A stretch of DNA of 64,000 bases. Origin: Pantoea eucalypti (lineage in GTDB: Bacteria > Pseudomonadota > Gammaproteobacteria > Enterobacterales > Enterobacteriaceae). The position numbers and the translations under genes are program-made. Below are positions 46,616 through 55,724 of the stretch, in pieces (position 1 is the first letter of the stretch; each line of letters opens with the position of its first letter). The stretch spans positions 2,852,001 through 2,916,000 of the forward strand of contig NZ_CP045720.1 in NCBI RefSeq assembly GCF_009646115.1, written 5' to 3'. The notes below the pieces were generated by a model. The model ran no database searches, was not told where the DNA came from, and was given only the letters and a program-made list of their open reading frames with translations.

Positions 46616-47856
46616 ATTTTAGCTGGCAGGAAGGCAACCGGCTGCTGTTGCTGGAAAATGGCGAAGCGTTTTTCCCGCGCGTCTTTGGCGCGATTCAGCG
46701 GGCAGAACGCACGGTATTAATCGAAACCTTTATTCTGTTTGAGGATGAGGTAGGCAACGCTCTGCACCGTGAATTGCTGGCTGCGGCGCAGCGCGGCGTG
46801 CGGGTTGAAGTGATGGTCGATGGTTATGGCTCCGCTGAACTCTCAGATAAATTTGTGAACAGCCTGACCAGCGCGGGCGTACGTTTCATCTATTACGATC
46901 CCCGTCCGCTGGTGATGGGGATGCGCACCAACGTATTTCGCCGTCTGCACCGCAAAACCGTGGTGGTGGATGATGTCGTCGCCTTTGTGGGCGGCATCAA
47001 CTTCTCGGCTGAGCACAACACCGATTATGGCCCGGAGGCGAAACAGGATTACTCAGTGCAGGTCAAAGGCCCGGTTGTGGCCGATATTGCCCGCTATCTG
47101 CAACAGGCGATTGGCAGCGAGCAGCCTACCCGCCGCTGGTGGGGCTCGCGTTCTCATCGTCCGGCAGTGAACGCTACACCTGGCGATGCCCAGGTGCTCT
47201 ATGTCTATCGCGATAACGACGAGCATCGCGACGACATCGAAGTGCATTATCTTGAGATGCTGCGCGAGGCGAAGCGGGATGTCATTATTGCCAACGCCTA
47301 CTTCTTTCCTGGCTACCGGCTGCTGCGTGAGATGCGTAATGCCGCACAGCGTGGCGTCCGGGTACGCCTGATCGTTCAGGGCGAGCCAGATATGCCGATA
47401 GTAAAAGTGGGTGCGGAGCTGCTCTATAACTATCTGGTCGATGGCGGCGTCGAAGTGTATGAATATATTCGTCGTCCGCTGCACGGCAAGATTGCTGTAA
47501 AAGACGATCACTGGGCCACCGTCGGCTCCAGCAATCTCGATCCGCTCAGCCTCTCTTTAAACCTGGAAGCCAACCTGATCATTCACGATCATCCCTTTAA
47601 TCAGACGCTGCGTGACAACCTCGAAGCGCTGCTGGCCAACGATTGCAAGCGCGTGCAGGAGGAGCACCTGCCACCGCGAAACTGGTGGCAACTGAGTAAA
47701 AGCGTGGTGGTGTTTCACTTCCTGCGCCATTTCCCGGCCATCGCGGGCTGGCTTCCGGCGCATACGCCCTTGCTGGCTCAGGTGAGTCCGCCGGTACAAC
47801 CTGAAATGGAAACGCAGGATCGCGTTGAAGCTGATAATCCGGGAGCAAAATCCTGA
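46612..47856 (+). CDS. clsB: cardiolipin synthase B
   Basis: ClsB makes cardiolipin, and phosphatidylglycerol in some settings, by phosphatidyl transfer at the inner membrane. The 414-residue protein (E. coli 413) is a phospholipase-D superfamily enzyme with two HKD motifs: H113-R-K-T-V-V-V-D ending in [10 protein letters not shown], and a second at about residue 291 ([23 protein letters not shown]). It lacks the N-terminal membrane helices of ClsA, as is normal for ClsB. Start and stop codons overlap those of ybhP (4 bases) and ybhN (1 base), so translation is coupled. Confidence 0.95.
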   Translation: MNFSWQEGNRLLLLENGEAFFPRVFGAIQRAERTVLIETFILFEDEVGNALHRELLAAAQRGVRVEVMVDGYGSAELSDKFVNSLTSAGVRFIYYDPRPLVMGMRTNVFRRLHRKTVVVDDVVAFVGGINFSAEHNTDYGPEAKQDYSVQVKGPVVADIARYLQQAIGSEQPTRRWWGSRSHRPAVNATPGDAQVLYVYRDNDEHRDDIEVHYLEMLREAKRDVIIANAYFFPGYRLLREMRNAAQRGVRVRLIVQGEPDMPIVKVGAELLYNYLVDGGVEVYEYIRRPLHGKIAVKDDHWATVGSSNLDPLSLSLNLEANLIIHDHPFNQTLRDNLEALLANDCKRVQEEHLPPRNWWQLSKSVVVFHFLRHFPAIAGWLPAHTPLLAQVSPPVQPEMETQDRVEADNPGAKS

Positions 47857-48824
47857 TGGCAAAAAAACATCCACGCTGGCAACTGGCGAAAAAAATCCTC
47901 ACCGTACTGTTTTTCATCGCGGTGGTGGTTTTGCTGGTGGTTTATGCCCGCAAAGTGAACTGGGAAGATGTTTATAACGTCATCGTTAATTACAACCGTT
48001 TTGTGGTGCTGACCGCCGCCGGACTGGTGGTGCTGAGTTACCTGGTGTATGGCTGCTATGACCTGATTGGCCGCGCCTACTGCGGCCACAAACTGGCGAA
48101 GCGTCAGGTGATGCTGGTGTCGTTTATCTGTTACGCCTTTAACCTGACGCTGAGTACCTGGGTGGGCGGTGTCGCCATGCGCTACCGGCTCTATTCCCGG
48201 CTGGGCCTCGACAGCGGCACCATTACCCGCATCTTCTCACTGAGTATCGCGACTAACTGGCTGGGCTATATTCTGCTGGCGGGCGTGGTGTTCAGTGCGG
48301 GCATGGTCTCGATCCCCAGCGGCTGGTTTATCGGCGAGACCACACTGCGGCTGATTGGCGGGGTTTTGCTGGTGCTGGTGGCGATTTACCTCTGGGCCTG
48401 CGCCTTCTCAAAACAGCGTCGCTGGACGATTAAAGGCCAGACGCTGCAGCTGCCTTCACTGCGCATGGCGCTGCTGCAGTTTGCGGTTTCCTGTGCCAAC
48501 TGGATGGTGATGGGCGCGATTATCTGGCTGCTGCTGGGACGCGACGTGGGCTATCCGATGGTGCTGGGCGTCCTGCTGATCAGCAGTATTGCCGGGGTAA
48601 TCATTCACATTCCGGCGGGTATTGGCGTTCTGGAAGCGGTTTTCCTGGCGCTGCTCAGCGGTCAGCACGCTTCGCATGGCACCATCATTGCGGCGCTGCT
48701 GGCCTATCGCGTGCTCTACTTTATCCTGCCGCTGCTGTTAGCGCTGGTGCTCTATCTGGTACTGGAGAGTCGGGCGAAGCATCTGCGTCAGAAGAACGAG
48801 CAGAAGTTACAGAAATCGTCATAA
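47856..48824 (+). CDS. ybhN: YbhN, lysylphosphatidylglycerol synthase/flippase-type membrane protein
   Basis: This 322-residue inner-membrane protein (E. coli 318) has about eight helices and belongs to UPF0104, related to the flippase domain of MprF. Landmarks are NLTLSTWVGGVAMRYRLYSRLG, ATNWLGYILLAG, and HIPAGIGVLEAVFLALLSG. The operon with clsB suggests a role in moving or handling phospholipids (inference). Its ATG overlaps the clsB stop (TGATG). The hydrophilic tail is rich in basic residues. A shared terminator separates it from ybhL. Confidence 0.92.
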   Translation: MAKKHPRWQLAKKILTVLFFIAVVVLLVVYARKVNWEDVYNVIVNYNRFVVLTAAGLVVLSYLVYGCYDLIGRAYCGHKLAKRQVMLVSFICYAFNLTLSTWVGGVAMRYRLYSRLGLDSGTITRIFSLSIATNWLGYILLAGVVFSAGMVSIPSGWFIGETTLRLIGGVLLVLVAIYLWACAFSKQRRWTIKGQTLQLPSLRMALLQFAVSCANWMVMGAIIWLLLGRDVGYPMVLGVLLISSIAGVIIHIPAGIGVLEAVFLALLSGQHASHGTIIAALLAYRVLYFILPLLLALVLYLVLESRAKHLRQKNEQKLQKSS

Positions 48825-48860
48825 AAAAGGGGAGGCGCAACCTTCGCGCCTCTCCCTTTT
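48825..48860. terminator. bidirectional terminator between ybhN and ybhL
   Basis: A stem around GAGGCGC/GCGCCTC, extended by G/C pairs, with a seven-base loop is flanked by A-rich sequence on the left and CCCTTTT on the right. It can act on both the ybhN and ybhL transcripts. Confidence 0.85.
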
Positions 48861-48870
48861 ACACTGAAAA

Positions 48871-49578
48871 TCAGCGGCGGTTACCGAGGATCCGCAGCAG
48901 CATCAGGAACAGGTTAATGAAGTCGAGATAGAGCGTTAGCGCGCCCATGATCGAATAGCGACGCAGGTTTTCCGTGTCGCGGGCATCAATCTGCTCACCG
49001 ATGTTTTTCAGCTTCTGCGTGTCATAAGCCGTTAATCCCACAAAGAGCACCACGCCGATATAGGTAATCGCCCACATCAGCGCCGGGCTTTTGAGCCAGA
49101 AGTTCACCAGCGACGCCAGCACAATGCCAATCAGCCCCATAAACAGCAGGCTGCCAAAACGGCTCAGATCGCGTTTGGTGGTATAGCCGTAGAAGCTCAT
49201 CGCACCAAACATCCCTGCCGTGACAAAGAAGGTGCTGGCGATGGAGGAGTAGGTGTAGACCAGGAAAATACTCGCCATGGTAATGCCGGTCAGCGCCGAA
49301 TAGAGCATAAACAGCCCGGTGGCTACGGCTCCGCTCAGACGATGCACCATGCCTGACAGGAAGAACACCAGCGCCAGCTGCGCGATAATCAGCCCGAAGA
49401 AGGTAATGCGATTGGCAAACACCAGCTCCATCACCGCGGGCGTACGCGCCGCAAACCAGGAGACAAATGCGGTCAGTAACAGACCACAGGTCATCCAGCC
49501 ATAGACCTGCGCCATATAGGCTTGTAAACCGCGAGATGCGGGTTGAACGATGGAATCATTGCGTGGATATCGGTCCAT
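48871..49578 (-). CDS. ybhL: Bax1-I (BI-1/YccA) family membrane protein YbhL
   Basis: YbhL is a 235-residue, seven-helix inner-membrane protein of the TMBIM/Bax-inhibitor-1 family (E. coli 234). It shows the family pattern: VYGWMTCGLLLTAFVSWFAA, YSALTGITMASIFLVYTYSSIASTF, the central GYTTKRDLSRFG loop, and the C-terminal GLTAYDTQKLKNIGE followed by GALTLYLDFINLFLMLLRILG with the acidic residues implicated in Ca2+/H+ leak in homologues (family knowledge). The physiological role in bacteria is unclear. Transcription is toward the ybhN terminator. Confidence 0.94.
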   Translation of the reverse strand: MDRYPRNDSIVQPASRGLQAYMAQVYGWMTCGLLLTAFVSWFAARTPAVMELVFANRITFFGLIIAQLALVFFLSGMVHRLSGAVATGLFMLYSALTGITMASIFLVYTYSSIASTFFVTAGMFGAMSFYGYTTKRDLSRFGSLLFMGLIGIVLASLVNFWLKSPALMWAITYIGVVLFVGLTAYDTQKLKNIGEQIDARDTENLRRYSIMGALTLYLDFINLFLMLLRILGNRR

Positions 49579-49682
49579 GATGCACCTCTTGTTAGACGGA
49601 TGAACAGATGCGCTCCCAACCGGGAGACATGCCAGAGGCTAAGTGTGGCACAGCTCAGCTCAACTGCGCCACAACATGCCGC

Positions 49683-50777
49683 TTAACGGCGCGACAGGCA
49701 CTGCTGATAGCGGCTGTCAACGCGCTGCGCAAACCACGCCGTGGTCAGATTACGGGTGATTTTCGGGCTTTCCAGCTTGATGCCCGGCAGCATTTCACGC
49801 GGGAGTTTGCGACCCGCCATTTTGTCCGCCAGGGTAAAGACCTGTTTCCAGAGTTCACTGTCGCTGAACGACGCTTTTTCCCCTTTCTCCAGATCGCGGC
49901 GAATATCGCTGTTGCTCATGTCGATCTGCTTCGACAGTGTGCGCACCGCGAGTTCAGTCCCCCCTGCCGCATCCGATCCATAAAGAATCAGATCGCCATC
50001 CAGCGCCAGCTTCATGCCGGTGGCTTTTGACACTGCCGCCTGGAACGCCGCATTGCGACTGGCGTACCAGCCCGCATTGTAATCGGCAAAGCGGTAGAGC
50101 GGCTGACTGTAGTCAGCCGGGTAGCCGAGCAGATGCATAGTGCCGAAGTAGATTCCGCCGTGACGGGTAAAGACTTCGCGGCGGATGGTGCCATCGATCG
50201 GCCACGGGTAGCCTTTGGCGTGTGCTTCGGCAAACGCAATGCTGACCTGCATCGGCCCGCCGGTGTGGATTGGGTTGAGATTACCGAACAGCGTCTGGCC
50301 CATCGGCACCATGTCGATCAGGTCATCAAAGATAGCGCTGAGATCTTTTTCACTGCGCACCTTGTCCAGACGGGCCGCGTAACTTTCCCCGGTCGGCGAC
50401 TTGATCAGCAGTGCGGTGCGCACCAGGAAGGCCGGCACATGCACCTGCGCCGCACGGCGGTTGATCTCGCCCCAGGCAATTTTTGGCAGGCCCGGTACGG
50501 CGGCCTCCGCGCTGAAGTTGCTCTCCTGATCCGCTACGGCGATGACTGCGCAGAGATTACTGGCGCTGGGATCGATCTGCTGCGTGCGGAAGGTGGTGTA
50601 GATGTCGTCGCTCCATGCGGCTTTATTACTGACGTGCGACGGCAGCAGTCGCTGGATCTGCGCTTTGACATCTTCGGGCTGCCGCACGGGCGCCTCAGGG
50701 GTTTTCTTGCTGCTACAACCCGCCAGCACCAGTGCGGCGACCAGTGTCAGACGTTGCAGAATCGGGGTGGATGACAT
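49683..50777 (-). CDS. yaiW: surface-associated lipoprotein YaiW (DUF1615)
   Basis: YaiW is an outer-membrane lipoprotein. The E. coli protein is surface-exposed and needed for uptake of some proline-rich peptides together with SbmA (family knowledge). The 364-residue product has exactly the E. coli length. The lipobox is LVLAG-C21, and the DUF1615 body includes CAVIAVADQESNFSAEAAVPGLPKIAWGEI, DLIDMVPMGQTLFGNLNPIHTGGPMQVSIAFAE and ESPKITRNLTTAWFAQRVD. The start at 50777 gives the lipoprotein signal; the frame extends upstream without homology. No sbmA is nearby. It is divergent from an OBAP-family gene and inserted between ybhL and the moa operon relative to E. coli. Confidence 0.93.
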   Translation of the reverse strand: MSSTPILQRLTLVAALVLAGCSSKKTPEAPVRQPEDVKAQIQRLLPSHVSNKAAWSDDIYTTFRTQQIDPSASNLCAVIAVADQESNFSAEAAVPGLPKIAWGEINRRAAQVHVPAFLVRTALLIKSPTGESYAARLDKVRSEKDLSAIFDDLIDMVPMGQTLFGNLNPIHTGGPMQVSIAFAEAHAKGYPWPIDGTIRREVFTRHGGIYFGTMHLLGYPADYSQPLYRFADYNAGWYASRNAAFQAAVSKATGMKLALDGDLILYGSDAAGGTELAVRTLSKQIDMSNSDIRRDLEKGEKASFSDSELWKQVFTLADKMAGRKLPREMLPGIKLESPKITRNLTTAWFAQRVDSRYQQCLSRR

Positions 50778-50883
50778 GCCTGTCCTCAGAATGAACGAAA
50801 GCCCTACTCTACCATTGCCAGCGTTTCGCAGGCAGGCGAGAACTGAACTAAGGTTACCTTTTTTAACGTTAAAGGAACTTACG

Positions 50884-51669
50884 ATGTTTAAACTCTGGCC
50901 TGTTGCGGCCTTCAGCCTGTTATTAACCGGCTGCGGCGCCAATAATACGCCTGCCCAGGTGCAGTCACCGGGCGCGCCCACCTCCTCCTCGCTTAAGGTG
51001 CTGGAGACGGGTGCCAGCGTGATGCAGTCACGTCCGCCTATCGACGCCATTAACACCTATCTCGATGGCTTCCATTTTTATAACGGCGACAGGAACGGTC
51101 AGATGGAGGCGCACCACTATGTCACCGTGCTGAACGACGATGTGATGCAGGCGGTGATTTACGACGGCAATACGCGCGACGCACGGCTGATGGGCGTGGA
51201 GTACATTATCAGCGAACGGCTGTTTAAGACCCTGCCGCCGGAAGAGAAGAAACTGTGGCACAGCCATCAGTATGAGGTGAAATCGGGCACGCTGATTGCG
51301 CCGGGCTTACCCGCCGCCGCCGACCATGCCCTGATGACACGCATCGCGAACACCTACGGAAAGACCTGGCACACCTGGCACACGGATCGTGATAAAACGC
51401 TGCCAATTGGCATTCCGGCCTTGATGATGGGCTTTACACAGGATGGTCAGATGGATTCGCGACTGCTGGCGGATCGCGATCGCCGCTTTGACGTCGACAG
51501 TAAACAGATCCGTGCCGAACGAGCGGATATCGTAGCGCATCCGGCGGCACCGGGCGCCAATGCCTGGGAAAAGGGTCAGGTTATTCAGCTGAAGCGCACC
51601 ACTGGCGGTGGTGAACACAGCCACGGCCAGACCGGCTTTGGCCCGGCGGAGCAGCTAAAGCAGCCTTAA
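50884..51669 (+). CDS. OBAP-family (DUF1264) lipoprotein
   Basis: The 261-residue precursor has a lipobox LLLTG-C17. The mature part has the DUF1264 / oil-body-associated-protein pattern: DAINTYLDGFHFYNGDRNGQMEAHHYVTVLNDDVMQAVIYDGN in pieces, RLMGVEYIISERLFKTLPPEEKKLWHSHQYEVKSG, and KTWHTWHTDRDKTLPIGIPALMMGF. The plant members coat oil bodies; the bacterial function is not known. A GGAAC/TTAAAGGAACTTACG region gives a good ribosome site. It is divergent from yaiW with a 106-base spacer, and convergent with moaE. The lipoprotein is predicted for the outer membrane (no Asp after Cys). Confidence 0.85.
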   Translation: MFKLWPVAAFSLLLTGCGANNTPAQVQSPGAPTSSSLKVLETGASVMQSRPPIDAINTYLDGFHFYNGDRNGQMEAHHYVTVLNDDVMQAVIYDGNTRDARLMGVEYIISERLFKTLPPEEKKLWHSHQYEVKSGTLIAPGLPAAADHALMTRIANTYGKTWHTWHTDRDKTLPIGIPALMMGFTQDGQMDSRLLADRDRRFDVDSKQIRAERADIVAHPAAPGANAWEKGQVIQLKRTTGGGEHSHGQTGFGPAEQLKQP

Positions 51670-51721
51670 GCGACGTGATAAGCGTGTTTTCTGGCAGTGG
51701 CGTGTGGATACACAGAGGAGA

Positions 51722-51753
51722 CTCAGCGGGCGAAAAGGGTCTGGCCCGCTGAG
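51722..51753 (-). terminator. inverted repeat / probable terminator after moaE
   Basis: The ten-base arms CTCAGCGGGC and GCCCGCTGAG flank 12 bases. On the minus strand the inner segment reads as a small GGG/CCC hairpin followed by TTTT, so a short terminator appears nested within a larger stem. It lies 14 bases after the moaE stop. Confidence 0.55.
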
Positions 51754-51767
51754 CCATTAACGCCGCC

Positions 51768-52220
51768 TTAGTCCCAGCGCTGAGCTGCCTGGTGATCGCT
51801 GTCGCGGGCGTCCACCCAGCGATCGCCCTGCTCAGTCGCTTCACGCTTCCAGAAGGGGGCGCGGGTTTTCAGGTAATCCATGATGAACTCTGCGGCAGAA
51901 AAGGCGCTGCTGCGATGCGCACTGGTCACACCCACCAGCACGATTTCATCGCCGGGAAACAGTTCGCCGACGCGATGAATCACGGTAACCCGTTGCAGTG
52001 GCCAGCGTTCGCGCGCCGCATCTACAATCTCCTGCAGCGCTTTTTCGGTCATGCCGGGATAGTGCTCCAGCGTCAACGCCGCCACGTTATCACCCAGATT
52101 GTGGTTGCGGACTTTGCCGGTAAAGGTTACCACCGCACCATCTTCATCACAGGCCGCCAGCCAGCGATACGCTTCCGCCATATCAAAGGGTGCAGGGCCA
52201 ACGCGAATCTGCGTTTCCAT
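51768..52220 (-). CDS. moaE: molybdopterin synthase catalytic subunit MoaE
   Basis: MoaE, with MoaD, inserts two sulfurs into cyclic pyranopterin monophosphate to make molybdopterin. The 150-residue protein (E. coli 150) has the active-site segments VTFTGKVRNHNLGD, LTLEHYPGMTEKAL, VIHRVGELFPGDEIVLVGVTSAHR and KTRAPFWKREAT with the conserved lysines. It is the last gene of moaABCDE and starts one base after the moaD stop. Confidence 0.96.
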   Translation of the reverse strand: METQIRVGPAPFDMAEAYRWLAACDEDGAVVTFTGKVRNHNLGDNVAALTLEHYPGMTEKALQEIVDAARERWPLQRVTVIHRVGELFPGDEIVLVGVTSAHRSSAFSAAEFIMDYLKTRAPFWKREATEQGDRWVDARDSDHQAAQRWD

Positions 52221-52221
52221 C

Positions 52222-52467
52222 TCAGCCTCCGGTCACGGGCGGGAAAAAGGCGACTTCATCCCCGGCGTGCAGCGGATGCGTCATCGGCACCAGCGTCTGA
52301 TTGACCGCCGCCAGCAGTTTGCCTGACTCCAGCGCCAGCGCCCAGCGATCGTTGCGGTCGGCCAGCGCACTGCGCAGCGTGGCCACATCCGGGTAATCAG
52401 CACCGACCTCAAGTGATGCCGTGCCGGTCAGCTCACGCACCTGGGCAAAAAACAGCACCTTAATCAT
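52222..52467 (-). CDS. moaD: molybdopterin synthase sulfur carrier subunit MoaD
   Basis: MoaD is an 81-residue ubiquitin-like protein (E. coli 81) that carries sulfur as a C-terminal thiocarboxylate. The required terminal Gly-Gly is present ([11 protein letters not shown]). The N-terminus [21 protein letters not shown] matches the family. It overlaps moaC by eight bases upstream and abuts moaE downstream, so all three are translated as a coupled set. Confidence 0.96.
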   Translation of the reverse strand: MIKVLFFAQVRELTGTASLEVGADYPDVATLRSALADRNDRWALALESGKLLAAVNQTLVPMTHPLHAGDEVAFFPPVTGG

Positions 52468-52945
52468 GCGCGACCGCCTGGAAATCGCCGCTTTTACCGC
52501 CGCTCTTGCTGATTAAACGCAACTGATCGATGACGATATCTTTCTGCACCGCTTTGCACATGTCGTAGATGGTGAGGGCGGCAACCGAGGCGGCCGTCAG
52601 CGCTTCCATCTCGACGCCGGTTTTGCCGGTGAGGCGACAGAGCGTGGTAATGCGAACCCGATTATGATCCGGTTCCGCTTCCAGATTCACTTCCACTTTG
52701 CTCAGCATCAGCGGATGACAGAGCGGAATCAGCTCCCAGGTGCGTTTTGCTGCCTGAATCCCGGCGATGCGCGCCGTGGCAAAGACATCCCCTTTGTGGT
52801 GGCTGCCTTCCATAATCATCTGCAGCGTTTCAGGCTGCATCAGCACCAGCACTTCTGCCCGCGCTTGGCGCACGGTTTCAGCCTTGGCGGAGACATCCAC
52901 CATGTGTGCTTCGCCCGCGGCGTTAATGTGTGTGAGTTGAGACAT
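52460..52945 (-). CDS. moaC: cyclic pyranopterin monophosphate synthase MoaC
   Basis: MoaC converts the MoaA product 3',8-cyclo-GTP to cyclic pyranopterin monophosphate. The 161-residue product (E. coli 161) has the conserved [52 protein letters not shown] and [28 protein letters not shown] (each in family position), with the catalytic Lys in the latter. It lies eleven bases after moaB and overlaps moaD. Confidence 0.97.
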   Translation of the reverse strand: MSQLTHINAAGEAHMVDVSAKAETVRQARAEVLVLMQPETLQMIMEGSHHKGDVFATARIAGIQAAKRTWELIPLCHPLMLSKVEVNLEAEPDHNRVRITTLCRLTGKTGVEMEALTAASVAALTIYDMCKAVQKDIVIDQLRLISKSGGKSGDFQAVAHD

Positions 52946-52956
52946 ACTTACCGTTC

Positions 52957-53472
52957 TTACCGTTTCTTCAGATGTGAGACAAAATTACAGGGCGCGGTGC
53001 GCGCATCAAGCTGATCAGCAATAATCCGCTCCCAGGCAGTACGGCAGGCGCTTGTCGATCCCGGCACAGCCAGAATCAGCGTCCCATTGGCCAGACCGGC
53101 AACGGCGCGCGACTGCAATGTTGAACCGCCAATCTCTTCATAGGAGACCATCCGGAACAGTTCGCCAAAGCCGTCAATCTCGCGATCAAACAGTGGCAGC
53201 AGGGCTTCCGGGGTGCTGTTTTTCAGGTTAAAGCCGGTGCCGCCATTAATAATCACCACCTGTACATCTTCACTGGCGATCCAGCGCGACACGGTGGCGC
53301 GGATGCGATAGAGATTATCCGGCACGATGGCGTGATCAACCACCTCATGACCCGCTTCTGCTGCCGCCTCGCGCAGGTAGTCGCCGGAGGTATCGTTGCT
53401 GGCATCGCGGCGATCTGACACCGTCATCACCGCCATCTGCAATGCCTGAAATTCGCTGGCTGGTTTACCCAT
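52957..53472 (-). CDS. moaB: molybdenum cofactor biosynthesis protein MoaB
   Basis: MoaB is a 171-residue protein (E. coli 170) of the MogA/MoaB molybdopterin adenylyltransferase fold. In enterobacteria its exact step is uncertain because MogA performs adenylation. Landmarks are [40 protein letters not shown] (the GGTG ligand loop) and [25 protein letters not shown]. It follows moaA by 14 bases in the moaABCDE operon. Confidence 0.95.
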   Translation of the reverse strand: MGKPASEFQALQMAVMTVSDRRDASNDTSGDYLREAAAEAGHEVVDHAIVPDNLYRIRATVSRWIASEDVQVVIINGGTGFNLKNSTPEALLPLFDREIDGFGELFRMVSYEEIGGSTLQSRAVAGLANGTLILAVPGSTSACRTAWERIIADQLDARTAPCNFVSHLKKR

Positions 53473-53486
53473 ACTTCCTCCTGAAA

Positions 53487-54473
53487 TTAGCCGCCAATGT
53501 AAGAGAGATTCTGTGTGATGCCGGTGTTGCCCTGATGCAGGAAGTGGGTCTGCTTTTTCTGCCCCAGGCTGCTGGCAATGCGCGCCTGCAGTTCGGCCTG
53601 CTGCTCATCGGACGCCAGCAGGTCGCGCAGCGGTACGCCGCCGTCACCAAACAGGCACAGGTGAAGATTACCGTGCGCTGAGACACGCAGACGGTTGCAG
53701 CTGGCACAGAAATCTTTGGCGTAAGGCATGATCAGGCCAATCTCGCCGACATAATCGGGATGGTAAAAGACCTGCGCCGGCCCGTCACTGCGTCCACTTT
53801 CGCGGCGCTGCCAGCCCTGGGCGATCAGTTGATCGCGGATCACCATGCCGGAAACGTGCTGATCGCGGAACAGCGTGCCGCCGTCGCCGGTTTCCATCAG
53901 TTCGATAAAGCGCAGCTGGATCGGGCGGGTGCGGATCCAGTCGAGGAACGTCGCCAGATTACGGCTGTTGAGATCGCGCATCAGCACACTATTGACTTTG
54001 ACCTGGCGAAAACCGGCGTCCAGCGCGGCATCGATGCCGCTCATCACCTGATGGAATTTATCCTGACCGGTAATAGCGTGAAACTGACGGGCATCCAGAC
54101 TGTCGACGCTGACGTTAAGTGCGGTTAAACCCGCATCGCGCCACTGCTTCACATCACGCGCCAGCCGGTAGCCGTTAGTGGTCACCGCGATCTGGCGGAT
54201 AGAAGCGTTTTCACGGACCGCCGCAATGATGTCGGTGAAATCACGGCGCAGCGACGGCTCACCGCCGGTCAGCCGCACTTTTTCGGTGCCGGCAGCGGCG
54301 AAGGCCCGCGTGACACGGCGGATTTCATCCAGAGAGAGAAAGCTTTTGTTACGAATTCCCTGCGGTTTGTAGCCGTCAGGCAGGCAGTAGGTACAGCGGA
54401 AATTACAGACATCCGTGACCGACAGGCGCAGGTAATAGAACTTACGCGCGTATGCATCAGTAAATTGTGACAC
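53487..54473 (-). CDS. moaA: GTP 3',8-cyclase MoaA
   Basis: MoaA is the radical SAM enzyme that starts molybdenum cofactor synthesis by rearranging GTP. The 328-residue product (E. coli 329) has both iron-sulfur motifs: the SAM cluster C23-N-F-R-C27-T-Y-C30 and the C-terminal cluster [18 protein letters not shown]. The terminal Gly-Gly (LSYIGG) needed for the GTP rearrangement is present. It heads the moaABCDE operon. A structured leader resembling the Moco riboswitch lies directly upstream. yvcK is divergent. Confidence 0.97.
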   Translation of the reverse strand: MSQFTDAYARKFYYLRLSVTDVCNFRCTYCLPDGYKPQGIRNKSFLSLDEIRRVTRAFAAAGTEKVRLTGGEPSLRRDFTDIIAAVRENASIRQIAVTTNGYRLARDVKQWRDAGLTALNVSVDSLDARQFHAITGQDKFHQVMSGIDAALDAGFRQVKVNSVLMRDLNSRNLATFLDWIRTRPIQLRFIELMETGDGGTLFRDQHVSGMVIRDQLIAQGWQRRESGRSDGPAQVFYHPDYVGEIGLIMPYAKDFCASCNRLRVSAHGNLHLCLFGDGGVPLRDLLASDEQQAELQARIASSLGQKKQTHFLHQGNTGITQNLSYIGG

Positions 54474-54483
54474 CAGAACACCT

Positions 54484-54580
54484 TTCCAGATTGGGAGATG
54501 CAGTCATTTCTTCCTGCACCCTGGCAGCTCGATGGCTACGGCCTGAACCCCCTATCCGCAGACTTAGGCATTCAGGCTTG
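54484..54580 (-). ncRNA. probable molybdenum-cofactor (Moco) riboswitch in the moaA leader
   Basis: The minus-strand leader of moaA folds into several consecutive stems: GCCTGAA/TTCAGGC (arms at 54541-54547 and 54571-54577, 23-base loop), a short GTAGC/GCTGC hairpin at 54524-54539, and a stacked stem CCAG...CTGG enclosing TGCAG/CTGCA at 54486-54524. Enterobacterial moaA genes commonly carry the Moco RNA motif in this position (family knowledge). The match rests on position and structure, not on a covariance search. Confidence 0.6.
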
Positions 54581-54800
54581 AGTGTACGCTGACCCGTTGA
54601 TCAGCGCGGTAAGCATGATGGTAGCGTGTATTTCGCCACTCTTCCATGTGCTCTTTTCGCTATATATTCTTATACATATCGAATTTTCACCGCATGTTAG
54701 CGACAGGATACGTTAAAATGCGATCCAGATTTTGACGCATGTCATCCGCGCGGGCTTAGCGTTTAGAGCCTCGCCACGCGAACGGATTTTAAGGAGAAGT

Positions 54801-55724
54801 ATGAATCGCACACTGGCCGATCTTGATCGCGTTGTGGCACTGGGAGGCGGACACGGTTTAGGCCGCGTGATGTCTGCCCTTTCCCCGCTGGGCTCGCGTC
54901 TCACCGGTATCGTCACCACCACCGACAACGGCGGATCAACCGGCCGTATTCGCCGCTCCGAAGGCGGGATCGCCTGGGGCGACATGCGTAACTGCCTTAA
55001 CCAGCTGATTGCGGAACCCAGCGTCGCCTCAGCGATGTTTGAGTATCGCTTTGCCGGTAACGGCGAACTGGCCGGACACAATCTCGGTAACCTTATGCTG
55101 CGGGCGCTGGATCATTTGAGTGTACGCCCGCTTGAAGCGATTAATATCATCCGCAACCTGCTGAAAGTGGATGCCTTTTTAATCCCGATGTCAGAACAGC
55201 CGGTGGATCTGGTGGCGATGGATGCCGAAGGCAATATGGTTTACGGTGAAACCGCCATTGACGAGATGAAACAGCCGCCACAGGAATTGATGCTGCATCC
55301 TAATGTCCAGCCCACGCGGGAAGCATTGCAGGCGATAGGTGACGCGGATCTGATCCTGATTGGTCCAGGCAGTTTTTACACCAGCCTGATGCCGATTCTG
55401 CTGATGGAAGAGATGGCGCAGGCATTGCGTCGCACGCCCGCCACCATGGTGTTTATCGGCAATCTGGGCCGTGAGCTCAGTCCCGCTGCCGCCAGTCTGT
55501 CTGTGGCTGATAAGCTTCAGATGATGGAGCGTTACATTGGCAAGCGAGTCATTGATGCGGTGGTGGTCGGCCCGTCAGTGGCAACAGAGGGCATTGAAAA
55601 CCGTTTGATTGTCCGGGAACCGCTGGAGGCCGCCGACATCAAATATCGTCACGACCGCCAGCTATTACGGGTGGCGCTGGAACACGCCATTCAGGGCTTT
55701 GACGGCGCTACGAGGCCGCAATAA
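54801..55724 (+). CDS. yvcK: YvcK/YbhK-family gluconeogenesis factor
   Basis: The 307-residue product belongs to the CofD/YvcK family (E. coli YbhK, 302). Bacillus YvcK binds UDP-sugars and is needed for growth on gluconeogenic carbon and for cell shape; the enterobacterial role is less clear. Motifs are [17 protein letters not shown] (nucleotide-binding loop, residues 10-26), [37 protein letters not shown] and the [16 protein letters not shown] loop. AAGGAG eight bases before the ATG fixes the start; the longer frame to 54732 has no homology. Its last 17 bases overlap the 3' end of uvrB on the other strand. Confidence 0.93.
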   Translation: MNRTLADLDRVVALGGGHGLGRVMSALSPLGSRLTGIVTTTDNGGSTGRIRRSEGGIAWGDMRNCLNQLIAEPSVASAMFEYRFAGNGELAGHNLGNLMLRALDHLSVRPLEAINIIRNLLKVDAFLIPMSEQPVDLVAMDAEGNMVYGETAIDEMKQPPQELMLHPNVQPTREALQAIGDADLILIGPGSFYTSLMPILLMEEMAQALRRTPATMVFIGNLGRELSPAAASLSVADKLQMMERYIGKRVIDAVVVGPSVATEGIENRLIVREPLEAADIKYRHDRQLLRVALEHAIQGFDGATRPQ

